This document shows positions 1-7,662 of a DNA stretch of 39,371 nucleotides, in pieces. Where the stretch lies: the NCBI GenBank assembly GCA_018062315.1, contig JAGOSM010000012.1, positions 1-39,371 on the forward strand, given 5' to 3'. Source of the DNA: Simkaniaceae bacterium (lineage in GTDB: Bacteria; Chlamydiota; Chlamydiia; Chlamydiales; Simkaniaceae). The translations under genes and the position numbers were made by a program. How positions within the stretch are numbered: the first letter of the stretch is position 1; the number at the start of each line of letters is the position of its first letter. A model generated the notes under the pieces. It worked only from the letters and a program-made list of their open reading frames with translations. It searched no databases and was not told the origin of the DNA.

Positions 1-1407
1 GGGGAATTTACCGCCTACCAGCAAGGGGAATTTTTTGATCTATGCAGAGGGCCCCACCTCCCCTCTCTTGGGAAAGTCAAGGCCTTTAAAATCATGAAAT
101 CTTCAGGAGCTTATTGGAGAGGCGACTCTAATCGAGAAATGTTAACACGTCTCTACGGAATCTCTTTCCCAAGCAAAGAAGAATTACAAGCCTATATCAC
201 TCAACTTGAAGAATCTAAGAAAAGAGATCACCGCCTCATTGGCCAAAAATTGGATCTTTATTCGTTTCATGAGGAATCTCCAGGCATTCCTTTTTTCCAT
301 CCAAAGGGGCTTGCCATTTGGGATACCCTTGTAAGTTTCTGGAAAGGAATTCACAAAAAAGCAGGGTATGTTGAAATTGCAACACCCCAGCTCATGGTTA
401 AAGAACTCTGGGAAAAATCAGGACACTGGCAACATTACAAAGAAAATATGTTTCTTTCTGAAGTAGAAGGGCGCGAATTTGCAATCAAGCCCATGAGCTG
501 CCCAGGTGGAATGATTTACTACAAAGTACACAGGCATAGCTATAGAGAATTCCCTTTGAGAGTTGCTGAAATTGGTCATGTTCATCGCTTTGAACCCTCT
601 GGAGCAATCAACGGCTTATTTCGAGTGAGAAGCTTTCACCAAGATGATGCCCATATTTTCATGACACCAGAGCAGATTCAAGGGGAAATCTTAAATGTTT
701 TACAAATCATCGACGAATTATATAGCCCCTTCGGACTCCCCTATCGTCTAGAACTTTCCACTCGCCCCAAAAAATCGATTGGAACTGATCAGCAATGGGA
801 AGAGGCGACTGCAGGACTTAAAGGGGCTTTAGATGCCTCTTCTCGCCCTTATGTCATCAATGAAGGAGATGGTGCGTTTTACGGACCAAAAATCGATGTC
901 CATATTAAAGATGCACTAGGCCGTTCTTGGCAATGTGGAACTATTCAATTAGATATGTCTTTACCAGAACGTTTTGATCTTGAATATATGGATAGTGATG
1001 GATTAAATAAAAGACCTGTGATGATTCACAGAGCTTTATATGGATCTTTTGAGCGGTTCCTTGGGATTTTAGTTGAGCATTATGCAGGAAAATTCCCCCT
1101 TTGGATAAGCCCAAGACCTGTTAGAGTAATTACAGTAGCTGATCGACATGCTAAATATGCCTATCAGGTCGCTGAAGCAATTGAAGCAGCCGGCATCTCA
1201 TGCGAAGTAGATGCGTGCAGCGAATCAATGGGAAGTAAAATTCGAACTGCTCAACTTGAACAGGTCAATTATATGTTGACTGTGGGAGATCAGGAGATGG
1301 AAAAACAAACCGTAGCTGTTCGAACACGAGATAATGTCGTGCATGGAGAAAAACAGTTAACATCCTTTATTCAGGAGATTGTAGATGAAAAAAATCGCCG
1401 TCTGTAG
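1..1407 (+). CDS. thrS: Threonyl-tRNA synthetase, 5' end outside window
   Basis: Charges tRNA-Thr with threonine in the cytoplasm. The frame is open from base 1, so the N-terminal TGS and most of the editing domain are missing; about 468 residues of a usual ~640 are present. The first residues visible ([19 protein letters not shown]) are the end of the editing domain, followed by AYWRGDS. Class II motif 2 ([22 protein letters not shown]) and motif 3 ([13 protein letters not shown]) are present, followed by the anticodon-binding domain from about base 1115. The zinc-site cysteine is in MSCPGG, where E. coli has NCPGH, so the residue after the second Gly differs. The two zinc histidines (QDDAH, MIHRA) are kept. 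The end overlaps parA by 23 bp, which suggests cotranscription. The true start lies upstream of the window. Confidence 0.97.
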   Translation, partial: GEFTAYQQGEFFDLCRGPHLPSLGKVKAFKIMKSSGAYWRGDSNREMLTRLYGISFPSKEELQAYITQLEESKKRDHRLIGQKLDLYSFHEESPGIPFFHPKGLAIWDTLVSFWKGIHKKAGYVEIATPQLMVKELWEKSGHWQHYKENMFLSEVEGREFAIKPMSCPGGMIYYKVHRHSYREFPLRVAEIGHVHRFEPSGAINGLFRVRSFHQDDAHIFMTPEQIQGEILNVLQIIDELYSPFGLPYRLELSTRPKKSIGTDQQWEEATAGLKGALDASSRPYVINEGDGAFYGPKIDVHIKDALGRSWQCGTIQLDMSLPERFDLEYMDSDGLNKRPVMIHRALYGSFERFLGILVEHYAGKFPLWISPRPVRVITVADRHAKYAYQVAEAIEAAGISCEVDACSESMGSKIRTAQLEQVNYMLTVGDQEMEKQTVAVRTRDNVVHGEKQLTSFIQEIVDEKNRRL

Positions 1408-2164
1408 CTTCAAAGGGGGCACGGCTAAAACCTCTCTTTGTTTGAACATTGCAGCGACCTTAGCTCTTTTGCATGGAAAAAAAGTTCTTCTTATTGATTT
1501 TGATGCCCAAGCTAATCTCACTGCGGGACTAGGTTTTGATCCAGATAGCCATGACTCTTTAGCTCAAGTTCTTCAAAAGAGTAAGCGCCCCCACGAAGTG
1601 ATTTTAAATACCCAGTTTAAAAATCTAGATCTTATCCCAGCCGATACTTGGCTAGAGAGAGTTGAGGTAACAGGTATTCTTGCTTCTGATCGTTACTCTC
1701 ATGAACGATTAAGGGATATTGTCAACGAACTTGATTACGATTATGTGATTATTGACACTCCCCCCTCTCTTTGTTGGCTTACTGAATCAGCTCTTATTGC
1801 TGCAAATGAAACCCTTGTTTGCGCAACCCCTGAATTTTATTCAATTAAAGGACTCCAGCGTCTTTCTTATTTTATCGACAATATTTCTGCTCGCCACCCA
1901 TTAAACGTCCTCGGAGTGGCCCTTTCTTTTTGGAATAGCCGAGGAAAAAATAACGAAACCTTTCTCGAGGTCATTGAATCAACCTTTCCAGGAAAATTGA
2001 TGACAACAAAAATCAGGCGAGATATCAAGGTGTCAGAAGCCTCTATTATGGGGCAACCCGTCTTCACAGCCTATCCGAAATCGAGGGCTGCAGAAGATTA
2101 CACTGAGATAACACAAGAAATATTGGTAAGGTTACACGATGAAGTTCTCGTCACTGCTGAGTAA
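1385..2164 (+). CDS. parA: ParA/Soj-family ATPase (Chlamydia MinD/pGP5-D type)
   Basis: A 259-residue ParA/MinD ATPase, expected to bind ATP and DNA and to move or position a partner complex, classically the replication origin. The deviant Walker A KGGTAKTS is at about residues 10-17, [12 protein letters not shown] (A-prime motif) at about 35-46, and VIIDTPPS (Walker B) at about 120-127. The ATG lies inside the end of thrS, with AGGAG at 1374-1378 as ribosome binding site. The next gene, pGP6-D-like, starts inside its 3' end. Thr-tRNA synthetase - ParA - pGP6-like is the order I know from the Chlamydia chromosome, and the pair mirrors the plasmid genes pGP5-D and pGP6-D. No ParB gene is visible. 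The gene lies about 5 kb from the proposed origin, which fits a segregation role; that role is inferred. Confidence 0.93.
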   Translation: MKKIAVCSFKGGTAKTSLCLNIAATLALLHGKKVLLIDFDAQANLTAGLGFDPDSHDSLAQVLQKSKRPHEVILNTQFKNLDLIPADTWLERVEVTGILASDRYSHERLRDIVNELDYDYVIIDTPPSLCWLTESALIAANETLVCATPEFYSIKGLQRLSYFIDNISARHPLNVLGVALSFWNSRGKNNETFLEVIESTFPGKLMTTKIRRDIKVSEASIMGQPVFTAYPKSRAAEDYTEITQEILVRLHDEVLVTAE

Positions 2165-2876
2165 TCGGTTAAAAAAAGGGAAGGAACATTCCAAAATGCA
2201 GGCCCTTGCAGAACGTTCTAGCTTGGGACAACTTTCGAGTTTTTCTGGAGTTTTCCAGGTCTCCCCCGTCTCTATAAAAGAACACACATGCTTAGAAAAT
2301 ATTCTGCGCAAGTTTAAAGGGGCTGATGTCGACATCTCTTCAGACTTGGAACATTTAACCAAGCTCACTTCTGAAGTCAAAGCCATTAATAACCAAGCAG
2401 CCATGCTCCATGGAGAGCGAATTAAAGAAGCTCAGGAACTTCTGCGGGACTACAAAGAAGGGGCCTTTTCAGCTTGGCTTATCGAAACATACGGGAACAG
2501 ACAAACTCCCTATAATTTCATGCTCTATTACGATTTCTACTCTTCTATCGATGACAGGTTAAAAGAGGTTGTTGATGAAATGCCAAAACAGGTGATCTAC
2601 TCCCTCTCAAGTCGAAAAATTTCTCAAAAAGAAAAAGAAGACTTTCTTGAAAGTTATAAAGGAGAAACAAAAAAAGAATTACTGACCCTTCTCCGAAATG
2701 CATTTCCTTTAGATAAAAATGATCGACGCTCAACCAAACTCGTAGAAAATACCCTTTCTACCTTACGATCTCTTGTTAAAGAGCTTCATGAAACCCCTAT
2801 ACATCCGACAAAGGATCAAAAAATAGAACTGTCCCTCCTAGCTGAACAACTCGGACGTCTTTTTAAAGATGTTTGA
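2139..2876 (+). CDS. pGP6-D-like protein (CT583 homologue)
   Basis: A 245-residue soluble protein that I recognise by context and character as the chromosomal relative of the chlamydial plasmid protein pGP6-D. Biochemical function is unknown. It is charged and mostly helical, with an Ala/Gln/Leu-rich opening (about 18-30) and a central stretch FSAWLIETYGNRQTPYNF that looks like a helix-turn-helix-type segment. The YGN-QTPY pattern resembles the ParB/KfrA style DNA-binding region, but that is only a resemblance. The ATG lies 26 bp inside the parA end, so the two are probably translationally coupled and act together. No signal peptide or membrane segment is seen. The family assignment rests on synteny more than on detailed alignment. 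Confidence 0.8.
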   Translation: MKFSSLLSNRLKKGKEHSKMQALAERSSLGQLSSFSGVFQVSPVSIKEHTCLENILRKFKGADVDISSDLEHLTKLTSEVKAINNQAAMLHGERIKEAQELLRDYKEGAFSAWLIETYGNRQTPYNFMLYYDFYSSIDDRLKEVVDEMPKQVIYSLSSRKISQKEKEDFLESYKGETKKELLTLLRNAFPLDKNDRRSTKLVENTLSTLRSLVKELHETPIHPTKDQKIELSLLAEQLGRLFKDV

Positions 2877-3495
2877 ATGGACTCTTATTTCTTTCTATAC
2901 TCCCCTCTATGAACCTCTTGCAATGCGCCTTCGCTCTTCTTGCGAAAAATGGAAAGTCCCCCATTATATTGTCCCTTTGGATAGTGAGGCCACCTGGGAA
3001 GAAAATTGCTCTTTAAAATCCCGCTTTGTTTTAGAAACACTGGAAAAATTTAAAAGCCCCCTTCTTTGGGTCGATGCAGATGCCGAACTCATACAGCCCC
3101 CTCCTACCCACTTCCCCCATGAATTTGCAACAGTCATTCATGCAGAACTTCCCGAAGATCACCCTTCAAAAGTGGTGTCTTGCGTTATCTATGTCACCCA
3201 CACTCCACACACCCTTTCTCTCCTTAAAAAATGGATTGAACGGTGTGATGCCTATGGAGGGAAAGAGTGGGATCAAATCTCCCTTAAAGAGGCTCTTCTT
3301 GGCGAAAACATTCCCAGTCTCCCTAAAGAATTTAGTATGATTTACGATCGATTAGAAGAAGGAGATGAGCCTATCATTCTTCATTACCAAGCCTCTCGCC
3401 TCTATAAAAAAATTATTAATGGTGAAGTGGCTCCGTTTCTAACACTCCTCTCCAAAAGCGAAGAAGATCAAGATAATTTAAAATTAGAATTTTAA
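2869..3495 (+). CDS. Putative nucleotide-diphospho-sugar glycosyltransferase
   Basis: A 208-residue protein with the layout of small GT-A glycosyltransferases of the nucleotide-diphospho-sugar transferase type (PF03407-like). It opens with a beta strand, WTLISFYTPLYEPLA. A DxD-type motif LLWVDADAELIQPP at about residues 63-76 could bind the metal and sugar nucleotide, and a late ILHYQASRLYK stretch resembles the family's end. The donor and acceptor are unknown. The ATG overlaps the end of the pGP6-like gene by 8 bp, so it is the last gene of the thrS-parA run. Its 3' end overlaps the convergent small hypothetical gene by 80 bp. No signal peptide, so it probably acts in the cytoplasm. Confidence 0.6.
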   Translation: MFEWTLISFYTPLYEPLAMRLRSSCEKWKVPHYIVPLDSEATWEENCSLKSRFVLETLEKFKSPLLWVDADAELIQPPPTHFPHEFATVIHAELPEDHPSKVVSCVIYVTHTPHTLSLLKKWIERCDAYGGKEWDQISLKEALLGENIPSLPKEFSMIYDRLEEGDEPIILHYQASRLYKKIINGEVAPFLTLLSKSEEDQDNLKLEF

Positions 3496-3751
3496 ATTGT
3501 ATAAAACGATCCAAATGTCTAACTTCTTGAACAAAAGAAAGTCCATTTTCAGAATAGATTAATTTTGAATCAGGAGAGTCTACCTTAAGATTTTTTTTAA
3601 ACTCTGGAGAAATGCCCTCTCCAATGATTCCACATAATAAAAAAACGTCCCCTGCTTGAGTGATATCGATAATTTCATTATCAATACAAAGTTTAGCTCT
3701 TTTTTTATCATTTATTTGAGAAAGTAAGTTTAAATAGGCAGAGTAAATCAT
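3416..3751 (-). CDS. Small hypothetical protein, 111 residues
   Basis: I do not recognise this protein. It begins MIYSAYLNLLSQ and has a mixed, plausible composition for about 88 residues (IDNEIIDITQAGDVFLLCG, then SPDSKLIYSENGL), after which the tail lies antisense to the glycosyltransferase-like gene. It starts 10 bp after the stop of the Rsm22-like gene on the same strand and would be the last gene of the ung - MFS - Rsm22 run. There is no clear ribosome binding site; a TATAAT hexamer sits just upstream of the ATG on the minus strand. Its acidic, short, soluble character would suit a secretion chaperone, but nothing specific supports that. The real gene could be shorter than the open frame or absent. 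Confidence 0.4.
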   Translation of the reverse strand: MIYSAYLNLLSQINDKKRAKLCIDNEIIDITQAGDVFLLCGIIGEGISPEFKKNLKVDSPDSKLIYSENGLSFVQEVRHLDRFIQFKILILNYLDLLRFWRGVLETEPLHH

Positions 3752-3761
3752 TATGATGATA

Positions 3762-4583
3762 TTATACCATATTTAATTCATCTCCCCAATCCATTTTTTT
3801 CAAAGTTTTGTAGGAAGCATTTTTTTTAGATATAACTTTTTCTTTAAGCTCCCCTTCCTCCGTGCAAAGGGTAAAGATCACATGTCCTGTCCGTTTTTGT
3901 GGATGACGTACAATCCGATCCCCTAAAGGTTGGTGAGGTTTTTTTGAAAAAATCAGGTAAGCAAATTTTTCATCTTCATGACCAAAAGAAGCCCCCTTGA
4001 TTTTTCGGTGTTCTTCCGTTCGGGGTAGGCGGACAGAAAAATGACACCATGGCATTGGACAAGCTTTGGAATGGGGACAAGGAGCAACAAGGTGCATTCC
4101 AAGATTAAGAAGAGCCTCTCGAATGGCAAGGATGCGCAAAGAACCTTCAGGGGTGCCCGGCTCAATAATCACGATAAGATCTCTCGTTGCAGCCACACAT
4201 TTAGGAAGAAGAGGGGCGTAGTCTACCTCATTAAAAGAATAGGAAGCTAAAAGAAGATCGCAAGAAGGAAATTCTTTAAGTTTAGTAAAATCTTGGTTGA
4301 GATAAGTTACCGTTTCTGTCGAGGGCCCTACCAGTTTAGGATCTTTCTCTATCAAAATCGCTTTTTCAAAAGTAAGGGCATCTAAAGAGGCTCCTTGGCC
4401 CGCGCCGAGATCAAGTAACGTACCTATGCTGAGATGACCTAAAAGGTGCCTTAAAACGGCAGTAGTCGCTGGCTTGCGAACGTGATGGTACACAGTGCGA
4501 TGAGCATCAGAGACAAGCCCCTTTCCTTTTTGATATCTTTCTCTTAAGTCTCGTTGTGCTTTCCTGAGTGAGTCAAAATCCAT
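3762..4583 (-). CDS. Rsm22-like SAM-dependent methyltransferase
   Basis: A 273-residue member of the Rsm22 family, class I SAM methyltransferase-fold proteins tied to small-subunit ribosome assembly, best known from mitochondria and found in scattered bacteria. The SAM-binding glycine loop LLDLGAGQGASL is at about residues 57-68, followed by an acidic strand end ILIEKDP. The family's cysteine cluster CPHSKACPMPWCHFS at about 164-178 could bind a metal or Fe-S cluster. GHEDEKFAYLIFSKKP follows, as in other Rsm22 proteins. The ATG overlaps the MFS gene end by 40 bp. A role in ribosome assembly is family knowledge; the substrate here is unknown. Confidence 0.85.
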   Translation of the reverse strand: MDFDSLRKAQRDLRERYQKGKGLVSDAHRTVYHHVRKPATTAVLRHLLGHLSIGTLLDLGAGQGASLDALTFEKAILIEKDPKLVGPSTETVTYLNQDFTKLKEFPSCDLLLASYSFNEVDYAPLLPKCVAATRDLIVIIEPGTPEGSLRILAIREALLNLGMHLVAPCPHSKACPMPWCHFSVRLPRTEEHRKIKGASFGHEDEKFAYLIFSKKPHQPLGDRIVRHPQKRTGHVIFTLCTEEGELKEKVISKKNASYKTLKKMDWGDELNMV

Positions 4584-5776
4584 AATCCCGCTAAAATTAA
4601 AGCAATCGCTGCTAAGGTAAAAGGAAGGGTTAAATTAAATTGTAAAAAATATCCGCCACATGCTGCGGAAATGACCATGGTTAAGGATAACACAGACTGG
4701 CTTAAACCCAAAATCTTTCCCTGCATTTTTTCAGTTGCTAAATTTGAAATTGCCCCAGTGCAGAGGGGCCAAATCACCCCAGATGCTGCCGTGGCAAGGG
4801 CAACAAGGGCGCTAAAGCCGAGCAAACTTGGGAAATAACTAATAAAATGGGTAAAAATAGCAAAGATAAAAAAGGCAACAGCAAGAGCATACCGGGGATT
4901 TTTCCATTTATGGAACGCTTTTGCAATCATTCCAGAACCTAAAACCCAACAAAGCCCCATTAAAGCAGCAATATCTCCTATTTCAGATGTCCCAATATGA
5001 AATTTTTCTACAGCATAGGCGGGCATAAATTGAAAAAAGATATTCCAAGCAAGCAGATATAAAAAATAGACAAAGTAAAGAGATCTAAGGCCCTTAACTT
5101 GAAAAACGTATTTAAAATTGCGTATCCCTTTTAAAAAATCATAAGAAACATGACTTTTTTCTTTAATCGTTTCGGTAAATTTCCAAAAAATAAAGATCGT
5201 GTTGAAGAATGCAAGAATTCCCCCGATCCACATTGGAGAAGCAATCGTAAAAAAAGGGATAAAGGTTTGATCTGATAATTTTCCGCCCACAAGAGGACCG
5301 AGCACAAAAGTCACCCCAGCAAGAGCTGAGCCATAACTAAAATATTTCACTTTTTGTGCAGGAGAAGCACTTAAATCTGAAAGTGCACTCATACAGATCG
5401 ATAAATTTCCTGCTCCAATTCCCATAACCATCCGTCCCAAAAACAAAAAGAGGAGATTGTGATAAGCAATACTCCAGGAACAGGTGAAAAAACCAATACA
5501 GGTAAGAATCGTAGTTAAAGCAAGGGCCTTTTGCCTTCCCGAATGATCGGCATAATCCCCTAAAATAGGAGAGAAAATAAATTGCATAATGGGATAGATC
5601 GCTAAAAACCATCCAAGGAGAATCATTTTGTAAGATAAAAGACTCTCTACCCCAATCAAATTATAAGTCGGATCTAGAAAAAGAGGGGCAAAAATAGGAA
5701 AAACAATCGTAGCCCCTAGATTATCAACAGCAAATGTAAAAAAAATAGAGAAAAGGGAGTTTTTTTTTAAACTCAT
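4544..5776 (-). CDS. MFS transporter, 12-TM drug/proton antiporter-like
   Basis: A major facilitator superfamily carrier of about 410 residues in the inner membrane. Hydrophobic segments run through the whole length. The motif A loop between helices 2 and 3 is present as GDYADHSGRQKAL, and a second-half equivalent is weak. The general look (opening SIFFTFAVDNLGATIVFPIFAPLF) is that of TetA/DHA1-type efflux carriers, but the substrate cannot be read. The longest frame starts at a TTG; I chose the ATG at 5776 (MSLKKNSLF) because its first bases overlap the ung stop as ATGA, the usual translational coupling. It ends 40 bp inside the Rsm22-like gene. Export of a metabolite or drug is inference. 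Confidence 0.85.
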   Translation of the reverse strand: MSLKKNSLFSIFFTFAVDNLGATIVFPIFAPLFLDPTYNLIGVESLLSYKMILLGWFLAIYPIMQFIFSPILGDYADHSGRQKALALTTILTCIGFFTCSWSIAYHNLLFLFLGRMVMGIGAGNLSICMSALSDLSASPAQKVKYFSYGSALAGVTFVLGPLVGGKLSDQTFIPFFTIASPMWIGGILAFFNTIFIFWKFTETIKEKSHVSYDFLKGIRNFKYVFQVKGLRSLYFVYFLYLLAWNIFFQFMPAYAVEKFHIGTSEIGDIAALMGLCWVLGSGMIAKAFHKWKNPRYALAVAFFIFAIFTHFISYFPSLLGFSALVALATAASGVIWPLCTGAISNLATEKMQGKILGLSQSVLSLTMVISAACGGYFLQFNLTLPFTLAAIALILAGLWILTHSGKHNET

Positions 5777-6456
5777 ACACCCCAATCAATAGGCGTTTTC
5801 CCCCATTTTTTCAAGGACTCATTCGTTTTAGAAAAGTGGCGACATCCAAAAAATCCCGATGATGCGGAATAAGGAGAGGGATGAGGGGCCTTAAGAATAA
5901 GATGAGGATGCTCCATAGATTCAAGAAATCGATCGCATTTACTTGCGGCCGATTTTCCCCATAAAAGAAAAACAAGGGGATCTTTTCTTTCTGCAAGTTT
6001 TTTAATTACCGCGTCGGTAAATAATTCCCACCCCTTTCCATGGTGAGACATCGGTTCTTTTTCCCTAACGGTCAAAGTCGAGTTTAAGAGAAGGACTCCC
6101 TGGTCAGCCCATTTTTCTAAACACCCCTCTGAGGAAGGAGGGATGCCGAGATCCCGCTCCCTTTCTTGATAGATATTTCTTAAAGAAGGGGGGATCTTAA
6201 TTCCTCCCTTCACACTAAAAGATAACCCATGCGCTTGTCCTCTACCGTGGTAAGGATCCTGTCCCAGAATAACTACTTTAACTTTTTCAAAAGGAGTTTT
6301 TTTAAAGGCATAAAAGATCATTTCCTTATCTGGAAACACAGAATGCCCCTCCTGCTCTTCTTGTAATAAAAATTGCTTTAGAGAAGCAATATACCCCTTC
6401 TCCATTTCCTCTTTGAGCTGATCTCCCCAACTCTTCTCTATAGACATGCTTGACAT
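5773..6456 (-). CDS. ung: Uracil-DNA glycosylase, family 1
   Basis: Removes uracil from DNA after cytosine deamination or dUTP misincorporation. The water-activating motif GQDPYHG (catalytic Asp) and the Leu-loop motif HPSPYSA (catalytic His) are both intact. PPSLRNIY and LLLNSTLTVRE lie between them as in E. coli Ung, and the C-terminus ends PIDW like E. coli. The longest frame begins at a TTG at 6474. I prefer the ATG at 6456 (MSSMSIEKSW) because GGAG lies six bases before it, giving about 227 residues, close to the family's size. The MFS gene follows with an ATGA overlap. The gene diverges from tRNA-Pro, and the tRNA promoter probably lies in this 5' region. Confidence 0.96.
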   Translation of the reverse strand: MSSMSIEKSWGDQLKEEMEKGYIASLKQFLLQEEQEGHSVFPDKEMIFYAFKKTPFEKVKVVILGQDPYHGRGQAHGLSFSVKGGIKIPPSLRNIYQERERDLGIPPSSEGCLEKWADQGVLLLNSTLTVREKEPMSHHGKGWELFTDAVIKKLAERKDPLVFLLWGKSAASKCDRFLESMEHPHLILKAPHPSPYSASSGFFGCRHFSKTNESLKKWGKTPIDWGV

Positions 6457-6478
6457 TAAGGTCTCCATTTGCAAGAAT
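6450..6478 (+). promoter_or_regulatory. Candidate promoter for tRNA-Pro
   Basis: A perfect TTGACA at 6450-6455, a 17-bp spacer and AAGAAT (4 of 6 matches to TATAAT) at 6473-6478. The predicted start near 6486 would leave a leader of about 35 bases before the tRNA. It overlaps the start region of the divergent ung gene. Confidence 0.4.
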
Positions 6479-6520
6479 TTTAGGTCTACCTGTCTTTTTA
6501 GGAAAGGGTGAATGCAATGC

Positions 6521-6594
6521 CTGGGTGTAGCGCAGCTTGGCTAGCGTACTAGCATGGGGTGCTAGGGGTCGGAGGTTCAAATCCTCTCACCCAG
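6521..6594 (+). tRNA. tRNA-Pro(GGG)
   Basis: Folds as a full cloverleaf. The acceptor stem CTGGGTG pairs with CACCCAG, the D arm is GCGC/GCGT, the anticodon stem CTAGC/GCTAG holds loop ATGGGGT (anticodon GGG), and the T arm GGAGG-TTCAAAT-CCTCT follows. The D and T arms are almost identical to the E. coli Pro(GGG) tRNA. No CCA is encoded. A T-rich run follows at 6596-6601. Confidence 0.95.
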
Positions 6595-6634
6595 ATTTTT
6601 TCATCCTTTCCTTTTTTTACCTATTCACCTGAGC

Positions 6635-6756
6635 TTCGAATTTATAGATTTGAGAATCAGTAGCATAGGATAAAAAACAGCCTCGCTTTGCTCGGTGCAT
6701 CCCTGCGGGCTGTTTTCCTCTATTAAGTTATTGATTGTTAGTTATATAAATTCGAA
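6635..6756. repeat. Nested inverted repeats beside the origin
   Basis: A perfect 12-bp inverted pair, TTCGAATTTATA at 6635-6646 and its complement at 6745-6756, flanks about 98 bp. Inside it, AAAACAGCC at 6674-6682 pairs with GGCTGTTTT at 6708-6716 around a 25-base GC-richer loop. The inner hairpin could terminate the tRNA-Pro transcript; the outer pair has no obvious role. Confidence 0.6.
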
Positions 6757-6798
6757 ATTCAGATTGCTTAGATCCGTAATAGAACATAGGATGAAATC

Positions 6799-6817
6799 TG
6801 TGAACAACCTGTTCACA
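6799..6817. repeat. 8-bp inverted repeat of DnaA-box-like sequence
   Basis: TGTGAACA and TGTTCACA are perfect inverted copies separated by three bases. Each half contains the TTCACA end of a DnaA-like box, so the pair reads as two boxes facing each other. Confidence 0.6.
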
Positions 6818-7010
6818 ACCCTCTCTTTTGTTGTGTACAACTCTCCTTTTTTTCGTTTATAAAAGAAAGCCGTTGATAACCCCACCTTTATACACACACT
6901 GTCAACAAGTTATCAACAAACTCTCCCCATAGACAAAAAGGGGGAGTTATAGACAAATCCACAACACAAGAGGAAGAAGAGAAATTAAGATATATATCTA
7001 TCTTTTTTGA

Positions 7011-7039
7011 TTGGAAGTTGTGGATTGTTAGTCTATGAT
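7011..7039 (+). promoter_or_regulatory. Candidate promoter for the GlmU-like gene
   Basis: TTGGAA at 7011-7016, a 17-bp spacer and TATGAT at 7034-7039. The predicted start near 7046 would lie two bases before the ATG at 7048, giving an almost leaderless message. It sits at the right edge of the putative origin. Confidence 0.4.
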
Positions 7040-7047
7040 ATCGGGGA

Positions 7048-7662
7048 ATGGACTTACACATCTCCGATTTATACTCTTTTGATCACTCTTTCCATAAGCC
7101 TCTTTTTCTCGAAAATCCTCTATGGAATCCCTTGATTCAATTGCTCAGTTATCTACAATCTTTCCCCTTAGGAAAAATCGAAGGAACCATAAGTTCACAA
7201 GCGATCTTGATCAATCCTCATCTCATTTTTATTGGGGAAAATTCTCTAGTTGAGGGGGGAGCTTACATCGAAGGACCTTGCTATATAGGAAAAGAATGTG
7301 TCATCCGACATGGAGCATATATTCGAGGGGGAGCTCTTATTGGAGATCGAGCAGTAGTTGGTCATTCAACAGAAATCAAACACTCCATCTTACTTGAAGA
7401 TGCCAAAGCACCTCATTTTAACTATGTAGGAGACTCTATCATCGGTCAAAGGAGTAATCTTGGGGCTGGAGCTATTACAGCCAACCTAAGGCTTGATAAA
7501 GGGCTTGTGAGGGTTTCTGGCTTGGAGACCCCTTTGAGAAAATTGGGAGTACTTATGGGAGATGATGTTCAAGTGGGGTGTAATGTGGTTATGAATCCAG
7601 GCACAGTGATTCGAAAAAATACCATCATCCCTCCTTGCCAAGCGATCAAAGGGGTCATATGA
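7048..7662 (+). CDS. Left-handed beta-helix acyltransferase, GlmU C-terminal-like
   Basis: A 204-residue protein made mostly of hexapeptide repeats (IGENSLVEGGAYIEGPCYIG and on), the left-handed parallel beta-helix of acetyltransferases that act as trimers. The segment HFNYVGDSIIGQRSNLGAGA matches the acetyltransferase half of GlmU around its acetyl-CoA site. The N-terminal uridylyltransferase half of GlmU is absent, so this is not a full bifunctional GlmU. Chlamydia has a protein of similar size annotated as GlmU-like. It could acetylate glucosamine-1-phosphate or another sugar phosphate. Its TGA overlaps the ispA ATG as ATGA, so the two are coupled. GGGGA lies only two bases before the ATG. 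Confidence 0.8.
   Translation: MDLHISDLYSFDHSFHKPLFLENPLWNPLIQLLSYLQSFPLGKIEGTISSQAILINPHLIFIGENSLVEGGAYIEGPCYIGKECVIRHGAYIRGGALIGDRAVVGHSTEIKHSILLEDAKAPHFNYVGDSIIGQRSNLGAGAITANLRLDKGLVRVSGLETPLRKLGVLMGDDVQVGCNVVMNPGTVIRKNTIIPPCQAIKGVI

Larger units (their letters stand above)
6595..7047. other. Putative chromosomal replication origin (oriC)
   Basis: This 453-bp stretch holds no credible gene. It carries a cluster of DnaA-box-like 9-mers: TTATACACA at 6888-6896 (fits TTATNCACA exactly), TTATCAACA at 6910-6918, TTATCAACG on the minus strand at 6871-6879, TTGTTCACA on the minus strand at 6799-6807, CTGTTCACA at 6809-6817 and TTGTACACA on the minus strand at 6832-6840. Weaker boxes ending ATCCACA lie at 6955-6963 and, on the minus strand, 7019-7027. 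An AT-rich tract at about 6981-7014 could be the unwinding element. ATAGACAAA repeats at 6929-6937 and 6949-6957. In lines I counted, the + strand is C-rich or balanced to the left and G-rich to the right even inside minus-strand genes, as expected at an origin. Not tested by full skew calculation. Confidence 0.7.
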
